The notes: a model not told the origin generated them from the sequence alone. A stretch of DNA of 64,000 bases from Carya illinoinensis (GCF_018687715.1 NC_056766.1:39961433-40025432), one strand, 5' to 3'; shown: positions 12,516 to 25,708, counted from the first letter of the stretch. Numbers and translations: made by a program.

Positions 12516-12736
12516 CAGAAATGATTTGTGCAGTCGGGAAATGCAGTCGGCGTGCAGTCGGCTGTAAAAAAAAAATTAATACAGGACCTATATGAAAAAA
12601 AAATTATTTTTATAGCTTTTTATAATTCATGCAGGTCTCCCTGAATATAAAATAATTTTTTTATAATTTTTTTTTATTCATTCCGTACAGCCGACTGCAC
12701 GCCGACTGCGTTTCCCGACTGCGTGTAGCAAAGCCC
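12516..12736. repeat. Mutator-type MITE, copy 2 of 2, with 9-bp TSD
   Basis: 221 bp. The terminal inverted repeats are near-perfect over about 37 bp (GCAGTCGGGAAA, then GCAGTCGGCGTGCAGTCGGC on the left; complement at the right end). It is flanked by the exact 9-bp duplication ATTTTAAAT at 12507-12515 and 12737-12745. The outermost 15 or so bases on each side are not complementary to each other, so the borders were set from the TSD and from identity with copy 1. Confidence 0.8.
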
Positions 12737-14339
12737 ATTTTAAATATAGTGACGTGGAATTTGTCTACTATACGAATGTTAAAATTTCAATTATTGATTT
12801 AAAAATTTTAAGACAATTAGAATATCGGATGAAAAATGATATTCTTACCGCTCATTCTTATAGTTCGTTGTTATATTTAGAATATTTTCTTTTATTTTTA
12901 AAATTTTTTTATTTAATAATTAATGAAATATATTTTAATAATATTGTATTTTTAAAAATTTTTTAAAATATATTTAAAATTATTAAAAATATATATAAGA
13001 AAAAAAAATTACAATTATAACTAACGGTAACTCCCAACAGGAGAGCGGTGGATGTAGCACCATCCAATATTGGATACCAATTTAATTAAACTTTTAAGAC
13101 AATGCTAGAGCCACAAAAAAAAAAAAAATGACCCTTACACCGTACTGATACTGCAAATTGTACTTCTTTTTTAAACATTGTTTTAACCCCTTTAAACATT
13201 TTGTAAAAAGAAAATTTATAAATATATTAAAAAAATACTTCTTTAATTATTAAATAAAAATAATAGAGAATCGGTAGTTTCTCTCAATGGAAGAAGTATT
13301 TTTCAAACTTTTAACCTCCACAATCATAATAATCACCTTATACAGTAACAGATTATAGTTTTTAATAAGATTTAAGAATATTGATATTGGTTTCTTTCAA
13401 GTCGTCTCTAAAATTTAGCTAAAAGTATATAATTTTCATAAATCCAAAATCATTTAGGCTATAATCTCACATTAGATTAGTCAAAATAAAAATATAATAT
13501 TTTTTTAATAATTATATTTTAAATTATATTTTTCATATTTTACAACTACACTAACTATTTATTAATTAATCATTTAATTTTTACTTAAATTATTGTGGAA
13601 AACATGAGAATGATATTTTTGCAATAAATATGAGTTTTGAATATATTACTTTAGAAAATGAAAAATATGGGAAATGTTCTGGAATAATTGGGCATCTCTA
13701 AATATGAAAAAAGCTTTAAAAATACTGCAACTCATATTTGAAGTTCTAACTATTTGATTACTCCAGTGCAATTCATTTTATCTATATTCTTTCAAATTTT
13801 AAAAATGCATTGGTATTAGCTGCCAGTGCTCTAATATATTGATATTTATGTTATTGTGTATGTCCCCTAAGTAATGTGATAAATTGTTTTAATTAATAAT
13901 TTGAAATATAAATGGATCATTTTGATATTTTTTGTGCAAATTAAACATCTACTTTCTTGATGATATCCATAGAAATGATGTGATTAAAAATGGTTAATTT
14001 TTAGATGAAATGTAATCTTTATTTTTCATTGCTAACCCAATTTTAAGAGTAAAGAAGAAATTATATTTTCAAATAGATTAAATGAGCGTTTGGTTACTTG
14101 ACTGAGTTCAACTCAACTTGAATTTTTTAGTCTCTCTAATTTTTATATAATATTTTTTTAATTTTTAATTTTTTTAAAAAAATTTTGAGTTGATTTTTTT
14201 AAATTAATTGAATTGTTTTATTCATTATTTATATATTAAATATTTGATAAAAGATAAAAATAATAAAAATTAAAAAAATATGATGCGTAGAGACATGAAT
14301 AGTAAGAAGTGGGGTAGTTTCTCATCTTTCATACATTAC

Positions 14340-14570
14340 AAGTACGTGATGTCAGCGTGACAAAGTAGAGAGGTCAAACTATCGACAGCTCAAAGTCCTG
14401 CTGAAGTATTACTTCACGGGTATCAAAAATATTTTTCATCTGGCCACGTGTCAATATCAGAGCTACCCACGAGAATCACATCATGGGAACGCATGAGAGG
14501 GACCCACGTGTCGCTTTTCAAGTTGCATAGAGCCCTAGATTCCCTTTCAGCGGACAGTTTATTTTGTAGC
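14340..14570. promoter_or_regulatory. GC-richer island with two G-box/ABRE motifs
   Basis: In the AT-rich spacer this island has two CACGTG cores in ABRE context, GCCACGTGTC at 14443-14452 and CCCACGTGTCGC at 14503-14514. It also has TACGTGATGTCAGCGTGAC near 14343 and a W-box-like GGTCAAAC near 14371. The nearest gene is the DUF1005/ASG1-like gene 2 kb downstream, whose family is reported to respond to abiotic stress. A distal regulatory role is an inference; it could also be a dead promoter. Confidence 0.35.
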
Positions 14571-15357
14571 CAATGGAAAGATAAGGATAGATAGCAGTGT
14601 AAAAGCTGGCATTTAATTTTTTTTTTTAAAAAAGTTTATTATTAAAAAATTAATTTTTATATCAATTTTATATTTATATATTATTTTAGATGAATATGTG
14701 GTACTTGCATTTAATATTTTATTTTTTAAAAATTATAATAAATTTCAGAATAAATATAGTATGTAAATAAAAGAATGGTATTTCTAATTAGATTACTTGT
14801 ACACTCATCGAAAGTCATCCCAATAAAGCTCCCGAAAAATGCATTTTATTTATTTTTATTTTTTATACATTTTTTAATCAACATAAACATTTTAAAAAAT
14901 ACAATATTATTTAAAAAAATTTCTTAATCATTAAGGAAAAAAAAAGTGAAATTGGGACACAAATTCGGGACAATTTTTGGATAAATAGAGTGTTTTTGTT
15001 CTAACTATAAGTGTAAGTGTCACCTATTTTTTTTAAAATAACTAAATAAAATATTTATATTAAAAACTTAGAATAATTCTACTTAACGTTGTACATGCCA
15101 TACACCATAATGTTTTTATTTATTTTTCATTTTTTCATAATAAATATATAGTATATGAATAATAAATAGAACAACTCAACTAATTTAACAAGAATAAAAT
15201 AAAAACAATTTAAATATATATGATGAGTAATGTGAAATGATGAGTATCATAATCTAAAAAAATAATTTTTTAATAATACAACACTTGTACAATTAAAAAA
15301 AATAAACAGTACTTATATAATTTATGACTGAATATAATATTATTAATATAATAAAAA

Positions 15358-15500
15358 TTTTATATACAGTCACTTTTATGTATTTTTTATATATTTTATT
15401 AATATAATTAATTGTATAATTTTTTAATATGAAATAATTATTTTAATCTATCACATTAATAAAATAATTAAAAAATACAAAAAAGTTACAATAGAAATTC
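15358..15500. repeat. AT-rich foldback MITE, copy 2
   Basis: The left end TTTTATATACAGTCACTTTT is complementary to the right end (complement starts TTTCTATTGTAACTTTTTTG). The core word GAAATAATTATTTTAATC is shared with the other two copies. Confidence 0.55.
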
Positions 15501-16393
15501 ATTTCCTATTCAGTGTAAGAGGCTGAGAGCACTGTCAATGACTCATGTGTAACACAAAAAGTGTAAAATATTTACAAAATTATTCATAAAATGAGCTCCA
15601 TTGGATTATGTGAAAGAATTTGTAAACTACGAATTAAAAAAAAAAAATACTAAAGTAATCCGCTACATAAATTATTACATGAAGCGGGTACTGTTTATTC
15701 TTCAAATAATTTTATATTATTTATATTTTATTTATTTTTTCATTTCATTTTACTTTTTTAACATTTTAATATAACTTTTTTTTATTATTTGTCATTTAAA
15801 ACAGCTCTATTTTATTTTTACTAAAAAAAATCTTGAAAATATTATTTATCCAATTTTTTCATATTTGGTTTTATTTTTATTTAATTTATATAATTTATTT
15901 TGTATATATAGGAATGAATTATATTACATTATATATAATAATATATTGTAAATATAAAAGAATATAATAAAATTTATTGATAGAAACAAAATATTTTTTT
16001 AAAAGAATATATTATTTAAATGATATTAAAAAAAAGTTGATATATAATATATTATAAAAGTTAATAAAATAAAAAAATAAAATTTAATAATATATTTTTA
16101 GAGGATATAAACAGCTAAAGTGGAAATGGGGGGCCCCGGAAGTAGGAAGCTGGGGGCGGGGGGATAGAGTATAAACAACGGCTGATCAGTCGGGTCAGGT
16201 TGAGGTGCAGATAGAAAGAGAGAGGCCTCAGATAACGTTAAGTTGGGTCCGAGTTGCACTAAGTAGAAACCCTTTGCCAGCCTGTACACAGCTGTCTTCC
16301 AAAGACTCCCAGCCTGTCTCTTCCCCCCTCCAAATTCTTAACTCTAAACCCTGCCTCCCTCCTATATTCACCAACAAATCCTACACCAGGACG

Positions 16394-16456
16394 ATGAACA
16401 TGGCAGAAGACGACCTAGGCATTCTTTGGCTCTACTTCCTTTCCGCACTCTGTTGA
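16394..16456 (+). other. 20-codon upstream ORF in the DUF1005 leader
   Basis: ATG at 16394 to TGA at 16454-16456 encodes a 20-residue peptide ending LWLYFLSALC. It ends 102 bp before the main ATG. If it is transcribed it could lower translation of the main ORF. I have no evidence that it is conserved. Confidence 0.35.
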
Positions 16457-16558
16457 TCTTCTTCATTCCCACCTTTCCTAAAACCGTCGCCCAAGTTGAG
16501 TAAAGCTTTTCACAGTGTTTGCTCGATTCCGAGCGAGCACTAAAATAGGCCCTGAGCT

Positions 16559-18375
16559 ATGGATCCGTGCCCTTTCGTCCGCTTGACTGTAGGTAATCTG
16601 GCTTTGAAGATTCCTGTGGCTTCTAAGCCCGCTCGTTCCGTTGTTCACCCCTCGTCTTCTCCGTGTTTCTGTAAAGTGAGACTCAACAATTTCCCGCTAC
16701 AAACCGCCGTCGTTCCGTTTATCCCTCCGGAGAATCAGTTCCCTGATGGTCATTTTCACACTGTAGCGGCAACGTTTCATTTGGGCAAGTCCGATCTCGA
16801 CAAACTTGCCGGGAAATCATTTTTCGCCGCGAAACTATGCTTGACTATCTCGATCTACACAGGGCGAAGAGGCACCACCTGCGGCGTCAGCTCCGGGAGG
16901 CTTCTGGGAAAAGTCTCCGTGCCGTTGGATCTGGCGGGTACGGAGTCCCGGACCTGTACCGTTTTCCATAACGGTTGGATTTCCGTTGGTAAAGAAGCCA
17001 AAGGCTCGTCTGCGCAGTTTCACTTGAATGTGAAGGCTGAGCCTGACCCCAGATTCGTGTTCCAGTTCGACGGCGAGCCCGAATGCAGCCCGCAAGTGTT
17101 TCAGATCCAAGGCAACATTAGGCAACCTGTTTTTACTTGCAAATTCAGTTTCAGGAACACCGGTGACCGGACTCAGAGATCCAGGTTTGTGTACATTTAG
17201 TTTCTCGCTTTCCATTTACGGTCTCCAATTTTCCCTTTTTGAACTTTTTTCTTCCGACGTTGCTTTTGGCTTTTGGTTAGGGTTTTTAGATGTTAGATGA
17301 TATTCTACGTTTGATTCTTGTTTCTTCATTTAAAAAGAGAGAAAACAACGATTTCATGTTTATTCTTTCGGTCTGGTTCGAAACTTCAAATGACTACTAG
17401 TGAATCTCTTCAAAGCTAAAGTTGAAGATTGTGGTGTACATTCCCATTTAAAACTGTCTCATACTTTACGTGAATGCTTCAATCTCACACAGCTCCAATC
17501 CCCATTAAAGATTCTCCAGCAGCTTTAATTACCTTCTTTGCTCGAACAGAGAGTTGCTGTTTTTTTTGTATGAGCTATGAGAAAAGTTTGTAAATATTCC
17601 ATTCTGAAATCTTTGCTTGCGAATTAATTATTTCTTCTTTTTGTCACTGTCCAGATCGTTACAATCAGAGGCATGCACTGCAAGAAGCTGGTTAAGCTCG
17701 TTTGGGAGTGAGCGAGAGCGACCGGGAAAGGAACGAAAGGGATGGTCGATCACGGTCCACGATCTTTCCGGTTCGCCAGTAGCCGCCGCGTCAATGGTAA
17801 CACCCTTCGTTGCGTCCCCCGGTTCGGACAGGGTTAGCCGGTCCAACCCTGGGTCGTGGCTCATACTCCGCCCCGGTGACGGCACCTGGAAGCCATGGGG
17901 CAGGCTCGAGGCCTGGCGCGAGTGCGGCGGATCCGACGGCCTCGGCTACCGGTTCCAGCTGCTCCCAGACACCAGCGGCGGCATGGGCGCGGCCGGCATT
18001 GTGTTAGCCGACTCGACGCTAAGCTCCCACAAGGGCGGGAAGTTCGTCATCGAGTTGGGGTCGGGTACGAACGGGAGAGCAACACCGGGAAGTGCGGCGT
18101 CACCGGCGTGCAGCCCAAGAAGCAGCGGAGACTATGGGTACGGATTGTGGCCGTACAGCATGTACAGAGGATTCGTGATGTCGGCAAGCGTGGATGGGGA
18201 GGGGAAGCGAAGCAGCAAGCCGAGCGTGGAGGTGAGCGTGCAGCACGTGAGCTGCACGGAGGACGCTGCGGTGTTCGTGGCTTTAGCGGCAGCCGTTGAT
18301 CTCAGCATCGACGCCTGCAGGCTTTTCTCTCAGCGCCTAAGGAAAGAGCTATGCCAGCCGCAGGATTCGCTTTAA
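16559..18375 (+). CDS. DUF1005 family protein, ASG1 (abiotic stress gene 1)-like
   Basis: Two exons, 16559-17184 and 17655-18375, encode 448 residues. The intron (17185-17654) splits the Arg codon in RTQRSR/SLQSE. The N-terminal part starts MDPCPFVRLTVGNLALKIPV and contains the family motif SSPCFCKVRLNNFPLQTA. The second exon carries the conserved block GSERERPGKERKGWSITVHD, then SPVAAASMVTPFVASPGSDRVS and NPGSWLILRPGDGTWKPWGR. All are diagnostic of plant DUF1005 proteins, typically 420-460 residues. The biochemical role is unknown; potato and Arabidopsis members were described as ABA/salt-responsive. No signal peptide or membrane segment is evident. The first exon contains the only in-frame Met that begins the family motif. 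The coding sequence is GC-rich compared with its surroundings, which produces long shadow ORFs. ERG28 follows 8.5 kb downstream on the same strand. Confidence 0.92.
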
Positions 18376-19845
18376 GGGCTGATTTGATTCTTCGACCAAT
18401 TTTCAAAAAATACTCTTTTTGATTGGTTTTTTTTAATTTTAATTTCATCGGTGAGATGTTTTTTTTTTTCAACTAACAGACCAATGTACAAGAACTGTTG
18501 TACAGTGTGAGGGACAGTAGAGACAGTGTAGACAGGGCACGCTTTGTTTTTACTTGTGTGGCTTGTTTTTTTTTTTTCTTTACCCTTTTTTTCTTCGAAA
18601 ATATGGGTTGTGTTTCTTTACTTTAGATGATGTGTCAGTGGCTGACTCCTTAAATCTTTTTTCTTTTTGTATTTTTAATTTTATGTATGGAGTATCTTCT
18701 ATATTAAGTCAATGGTTTGTTGGCAACTCATTTAGCAATTTTCTCTCATTCTTTTCAAAAATTTTATGAGCAGCTTATGCGTACGATTTACATAATATAA
18801 AATAATACGTATTAAAAGTAACATAATATAATAATTTTTTTTAATTATTATGATTTTCTCACAAAAAGTATATTTTTAAATTCATATGCCTCTCGAATGC
18901 CCAACATGATGACATGTCACGCAACAATTTCAAAATTTAAAGTAAATTAGTAGAAATTTAAAAGCAAAGAATGTCTAAAAGAGGTAAGAAAAGGCAAAAA
19001 CTTAGCTGCATTATCCTTGAGGAAAGTTACACTGGTGGGGACCTTCCATTCATTTGAATGGAGATATCAGGGCCACCATGTGAGTGGACAGGGGTTGCTC
19101 CCAGGTGAAATCCACGCAGAGAGTATGGATAATCGTGTTAGGGTGTAGGATCCGGTCCTATGAGTGGAAAGCTCAATGCATGGCCTCTTTAACACGGTGG
19201 ATTGTGGCTTTAAGCGCGGGAGAGTTTTGATACAAATAAAGTCGTGTATTAATTTACGTGTTAATATTGACTCTTTCATATTTAAAATTTAAATTAGTAT
19301 TATTTTTAATAAAATTTATTTTTTAATCAATCACATTAGATTGTACATATTAATGCGTAATTATACTTATAACTAGATTTTTCATTTTGTAACTATGCTT
19401 CCAAGAATTATATCCTAATTACAACACTTCCAAAAATGGAGCAAGGTATCCAAACAAAAAATGTGATCGATAGGCTTATTAATGAACCTTTGCTTGTTCT
19501 TGGCACTCAAAAGCCATTAACATAAAACAAATTTGGGTGTAATAGTTATGACCAATAGAAATTGCATCTCTACCCAGAATTGTGGCTAGATTATCATCGT
19601 TTTAGAGATGTTATTGACTAGATGACTCGTCTAAAAGATTTTTTAGAAATTTGGTTCCAATATGAGAACAATATTATAAAGAAATAGATTTTATTAAATA
19701 TCTAGAGATGCTACACGCACCCCTTGATCAACCAACCCTACTCGAAATGGGTCAAGCGCTCTCATTCAGCTAATGGAGGGACGATTGGCTCCTAGGGCAT
19801 CCACCCACGGCACCATACTCAATGGCCTACTAGCACCAACGTACT

Positions 19846-19847
<2 letters not shown>

Positions 19848-19897
<50 letters not shown>
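19848..19897. repeat. (GA)n microsatellite
   Basis: An uninterrupted 50-bp GA run. Confidence 0.98.
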
Positions 19898-19900
<3 letters not shown>

Positions 19901-22900
19901 GTGCCAAGTGGAGGCAAGTTGCAATGGCGAAAGGGAGATAGTTCGAGAAACTTGCAACTATGCGAGAGATTGACAACAACAACTATGTAAGAGAGGAAAG
20001 AGAGGGAGTGATGTGGAGGGGGTGGGGAGATTTTTAAACAAAAACTTATAAGAAAATGACATCATTTTATTAAAAAAAAATATATTTTTTAATATATATA
20101 CATATATGAGCCTGACGACCATGATAAATTCAAGGTGAGCTTGGGCCCACCCACCGCCGACTCCTAGTTGCATGTGGCCATTACTTGCACACTCCGATTC
20201 ACGGATGTGGGCCCTACCTCAACCAGGTGGACATAAGATGGGGCTAGATAGGGTGTTGGGTGGCCAGGTGTGCTGCCTTGCCACCAGCCCTACTAACATA
20301 TTTATCTAAGTAAATTAATAGTTATTTTTATTAAAAAAAAAAATACAACTCGTCCCATATTTTAAAGGGGTAACTATTATTTCTTCGATGAATAGTTATT
20401 TCAAAAGAGAGAATAAAATGATCAGAGTAATAATTATTCAACGAAGGGACCAAGGGTTTTAGATGCTTTACTAAAAAAAAAAAGAAAATATTAGAAATAT
20501 TGTACGTAGAGGCTAGTAGGTCAAAATCAAAAGGTGTACTTACTGTGGGTGCACGTATGGTTGGGGTACGAAGAGTAATTAATTTGAATGAATATGCCGA
20601 AAGAGAGATTGAAAAAAATAAAAATAAATAAATAAAAAAAGGTGGATGATAGCTGTAAACCGCTTTTAACAATGTGGCTTAGGTATCCTCACACACATTT
20701 TCCCACCTTCTTAAATTAAACCTAGAATATTCATTGAGCTGTTTGTTTCCGTGACCTCCTACTTAGGCAGCTTTTCCCATTAATTTATTTGTCTACGTTT
20801 TGTAGACTTTGAAATTAAGAGCAAAATATTTTATCATATTTTCTTAGTGTATACGCTGCTCATGTCATGAATAAGAGTTTTTGCTCTATATATAAGTGCA
20901 TGTTTAGAATTATAATAAAAATTATAACTTATAACGTTCAGATTTATAGTTTAAAATTTAAGTAATAAATTTTATTATTAAATAATTATTTACTATTAGA
21001 TAATCATATGTTTAAAATATTTTCAAATATATTACGTTTGTTTGGAAAAAAATTAAAAAAAATATTTTATGAGGTAAAAATAACGATTATTTAGATTTTT
21101 AAAGATTATGTTTATAGTCTTGGCAGTTTAAAAACTATAATTATCATAAAATTGTATGGATATTTTCATCCATTAATAATTTTTTTTAAAATTTGAATTA
21201 CGTTATGCATTATTCGAAAAAAACACGTTTGAGGAAAATTATCAAAATAATATTTTTTCTCAAACATACTTCTTAACTTATTTAAGATTAAAAATATTTT
21301 AATATGTAACACCTAAACAACTTAATTTTTTTTATTAAAGTGTTTTTAAGCTTATTTAAATACTTTTTAAGAATCCTACTACAATCTCAAATCGAGCATA
21401 AGTTGGCATGTTAATATATTATTTATTATGAAATTCGTTATAATTTTTAAAATAAAATGAAAACATCAATAAATTTAAGATAGCTGATTTAGAATACTTC
21501 CAAACTTTCGTGTGGTATGGTCATAACATCCAAAACCATTCTTGTGGTATAATATATATCAAAGATTTTAAATTTTATTAAAATGATAATTCTTACGAAA
21601 TTATCTTTGAATGTAATTGATGCTAAGTGATGCTACTTTTAGCACCGACAATAGATTGCGTAAGCATAGCGACAATGTAAAAGTTTTTTAAAAAAATAAA
21701 TAAATATGAGATTTATATAAAAAAATTAATTTTTAAATATTAGATCTATTTTTTTAAAAATTAAGTGTGCAACTTTTGTACAATTTATAATTATATCTTA
21801 TATTATTTAAATTTATATAAAAATACGAATAATGCTACTTATTACATTGCTCACGTAACACTTGCATAACGTCGAGGAGGAAGAGGTTGAGGTAAGAAAG
21901 ATTGGTAGGGGTAGGGCATAGGGTTGGTGGCGCGGGGGGTGTGGTTGGGTCCAGTTCACTTGTTGTTGGGCAGTTGGCTGGGAGGGGACCAAATGCCTTG
22001 TGATCCCAAACCCAGAGAGGAATAAGCAAATTTGGGGAAGTGGAAAGTGGATGAAAAGTTAGTCATCAGTGGGGGTGGTGGCCTGCAATTTTGTATAAGT
22101 ACAAAGAGCAGAGAGTAGAAAAGACCAAAGTGCAATAAAAAGGGGAGGGAACATAAACTTGCATTGGGGACTAATACAGGCTGGTATTGGGACACAGTCT
22201 GTCTCTCTTCTGTTAACTTCTGATGTGCTTGTCCATGACATAGATACAATTTTAGCCAAGTCTCACGCATTCTTTTAAAAAATGAATATGCGAAATTGAC
22301 ACATTTTAATATTGTAAATATAATTTTTCTTTTATTTTTTTTATAACAGCCTTTGTTGGTTTGACGCGTCTCTTTATTTGTCTCTGTAGTTTATTTTTAA
22401 ATTTATGAAAATGATTTGTGTAAGCTCAAAGCATATAACTTCGTATAAATTTTTTGAAAAAGAATAAGATTCACTCGTATAAAATGTTAATGCTAGACTT
22501 GTATATAGCTCTCATTACTTTATGATTTAGCTATCAAATGTCTAGGATGGATTGGAGTTTAACAGCTAGATGGATGCAAAGAAGCTACCGATGAGTCTAG
22601 TTGTCGTATTTAAGTGGCATATTTGTGAGTATATTGTGGGAATCATAACCCTAAGTTCTAACAACCATTTATTTATTTTTCCATTGTTTTTTTTTTTTTG
22701 TTTTTGTTCTAAGATGCTCCCGTACCAATAAGTTGGACACAGACAAACTTGTATTGGATATAAAGCAAGGTTTTGAGACTTCCATGTAAAGGCTCCATTA
22801 TAGTTATTAATTATAACAATCTGATATTTTTAATATATAATTTGATATGAAAAAAAATATATATATTTTTAACTCATCATCTTCCATCACATCAATTCAC

Positions 22901-24512
22901 ATTAAAAATAAGAATTATTCTCAAACCCATGTGAAGAGTAACCATACCATTCATATAATTTAAATAGTAAGATTTGATTTGTAATATTAAAATTTTAAAA
23001 TTCATATTCTAATTCAAATTATATCATGTAAATACTTTACTAAAAGTGTTATTTGCATCGACTTATAAATAGAATTTTTCTAAAAGTAATACACAGAAAC
23101 CATGTTGGGATTTCATAGGAGGAAAAATCTATTCCGCTGCCAGTTTTATTTTCTTACACCACACAACTGACGTGACGAACCCGGTCTCGGGTCAAATCAT
23201 GGTTCTTGATGAAAAAATCAATCAGGAATTTCTGATTTTCCTGCCGTGCTCCTCTCCCTCCTGTGCTCCTCTGTGATGTAAGCTAGTTTTTCTTGTATAT
23301 ATTTACACTGATTTTGATTGGTTAGGCGTGATTGTTAACTAATGTTGTGTGTAATTTTTTTGTATAGAGGACGTTTTGCATTAATTTTTTTATGAATGTT
23401 TGAACATGTTTTTTGTGCCCATAAGCTGTTTGATGGAATTACTAAGCTAACAGGACATTATGTGTGTCCAAATTTTTCAGTCTCACACGGACATAGAAAT
23501 ATTCCTAAAGGTGAGATGTATGTCCTTGTTCCCCAAACATAGTAGCAAGAATAAAATTTTGAGAATGGGCAGTGCAACTCCAAAACTAAAATTTTGAAAT
23601 CTATTTTTGTTGTTGTTGTTGACGTGTTGTTGTCGAATAGTTAAAGATGACTCCTACCTAGTGAAAGAATTTAAGTTTGGTTAGCAGCACTCGTAGCTTG
23701 AGGTCCTCTTCTAATTTCAAAATTTAATAATAAACTTTTATGTCCAAATATTTGAATATGATGTGCAGTATTGAAGTTACGTGACATCTTTACATTTTGA
23801 AATTTATGTCTGTGCGATTGTTGTTGTTGTTGAGATTGTTCTTTGGTAGTGTGAGATTGAAAGTTCAATATCTAACCACAGTAGCAGTGACATATAAAAT
23901 GTTATGAAACCATATGTTCCATGCTTAGTGCGGTGTGCAATACCCATGTTGAAAAAAGTTTCTGATTTGAGGAGTTTGGATGTTTTGGAAGTTAAGCTTT
24001 TGAATTTTTGATGACTAACTTTTTTTAGTTTTGTAGGGGCAATTGAAGGATTATAGAGATGACTTTTTTTTTTCCCCAACATGGGCATTTTGCTTGTTTT
24101 CATTGTCATTTAGTTTTGTTCTCATTTAGATTACCTAATGCATTGAGTCAATCATCATCATGTGTACTTGATGTGTTTTTGATAGAATTACCAATTTGTT
24201 GGTATGGTTTGAAAGCATCATTAAAGACCTCTCAAACTAACAAAAATCTGGGATAGACATTTTATGCATGTTTGAAATATAACACGGTAAAGAAAATTTT
24301 AATTTATAATATTTTTGTATTGCTTTTGAATTTGTCATATTTAATGTTTGAAGTTCTTGAATTGTATGCAATGAGAACAAATATGTCAATTCTTCATATG
24401 GGTAGATGTATTTGAATTGGTATAGGAAAAAGTTTGGATAAGAGAGAATGCACTTCGAAAGAGGAAGAATGATGTATTGTTGTGCAAGTATAAAGCTCAA
24501 AAAGAAAAAGAT

Positions 24513-24517
<5 letters not shown>

Positions 24518-24595
<78 letters not shown>
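24518..24595. repeat. (GA)n microsatellite, 78 bp
   Basis: An uninterrupted GA run, the longest in the window; it is likely to vary between individuals. Confidence 0.98.
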
Positions 24596-24598
<3 letters not shown>

Positions 24599-25406
24599 GT
24601 CTTCACAAGCAAGAGGACGAAATTCGAAAGTGGATCATAGATAATAGATGTGCACGCATATTATTGTATTTGTACTGATTGTTATCTATTATAATAGTTT
24701 TTTGTTGGTTCGAATTATAAATGTATGGTGAAACTGTTTATTGTAAATGGATGGTTCAGATTGTAATTGTAATGCTATGTTTTCTATGAATATCATTATG
24801 AATGTGTATGGTAATGGATGTTAAATTTTCTGGTTTGTGAGATGGTTGATAATGGTACTAGATCATTCTGGGATAATAATATACGTATTGAAAACAAGGA
24901 AAAATAGCATTCATATAATATTTTACATGATCTTTTACAGAAATCAACAGGTTACACCATTTCATCCCATAAATTCACAACAAACAATCATCTCTACAAC
25001 AGGTTCTCCACTGTTTCATCTCACAATAGGGCCAAACATTCACAACATGCTACAAAACAGGCAAAACATTCACAACAATCATTACAAGCTACAAAGTACT
25101 ACACATCAATGGTCTACAAAGTACAAAATACATGGTCTCAAAACCAAACAACAATGGTACAAACTAAGTGCTTCACCAAGCTACGAAGTACTTCATAAGC
25201 AGTAGACTCGCATTCTTAATGGAATGACACGCAACAAACTTGCATTCACGTCTTAAGTTATATAGAATCATTACCGACACATATTTGAAAACAACACAAG
25301 CAGATCAACAGTCAATAATTGCATAGAGTAATTTATGAATAATTGATCAGTTTGCAATTAAATAAAGAAAATCATCTTTCAATTTTTTTTAAAATAAAAA
25401 TAAAAG

Positions 25407-25708
25407 CATCTACCTAGAGAGGTTCTTGAAATCGTTTCTACCATTTTGAATTACTTGACGGAGGGTAAGGCATAGTTAATTCAAAAAGTGGCATGATTGG
25501 TGGGTTCAACAATTAGTCATGGTGTTAGAAACACTCAAATAGACGTATGAAAAAAGATTTAAAAAAATAAAAGACATCTACTTGATAGGCTATTGAAATT
25601 GTCTCAACTCCTTCAGATTACTCAATGGAGTGTAGGGCATTTTTGGTTCAAAAGATGGCATAGTTGGTGCATGCTGCAATTAGGCAAGAGTGTTAGAAAT
25701 ACTCAAAT
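25407..25708 (-). repeat. Two diverged tandem copies, 168-bp period
   Basis: Unit 1 (25407-25540) and unit 2 (25575-25708) both begin CATCTAC(C/T)T and end GTTAGAAA(C/T)ACTCAAAT, with about 70% visible identity between. Read on the minus strand they give related peptide traces (PPIMPLFELTMPYPPSSN and PTMPSFEPKMPYTPLSN), broken by stops. They may be duplicated exons of a lost gene or transposon. Confidence 0.5.

Larger units (their letters stand above)
7029..16558. other. Large AT-rich intergenic spacer
   Basis: This 9.5-kb stretch has no recognisable coding sequence. It holds the PSRP6 promoter, many poly-A/poly-T and (AT)n tracts, MITEs at 7840-8011, 11812-11950, 12196-12416, 12516-12736 and 15358-15500, a short hairpin at 9124-9187, and further AT-rich copies containing the word ATTAAG(N)AAGTG or its relatives (near 10580, 10970, 12910, 13250 and 14920). 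A GC-richer promoter-like island lies at about 14340-14570. The last 450 bp are the DUF1005 gene's promoter and leader. Confidence 0.7.

Noticed and set aside
17895..18299. 134-residue Arg/Gly-rich ORF on the plus strand
   Set aside because: It is a frame shadow of DUF1005 exon 2, caused by the GC-rich coding sequence; it has no family features.
18554..18769. 71-residue Phe-rich ORF after DUF1005
   Set aside because: It reads through the T-rich 3' UTR; low complexity.
22180..22230. miR156-like text (TTAACAGAAGAGAGACAGAC on the minus strand)
   Set aside because: Several mismatches to miR156, and I found no complementary arm nearby to form a precursor hairpin.
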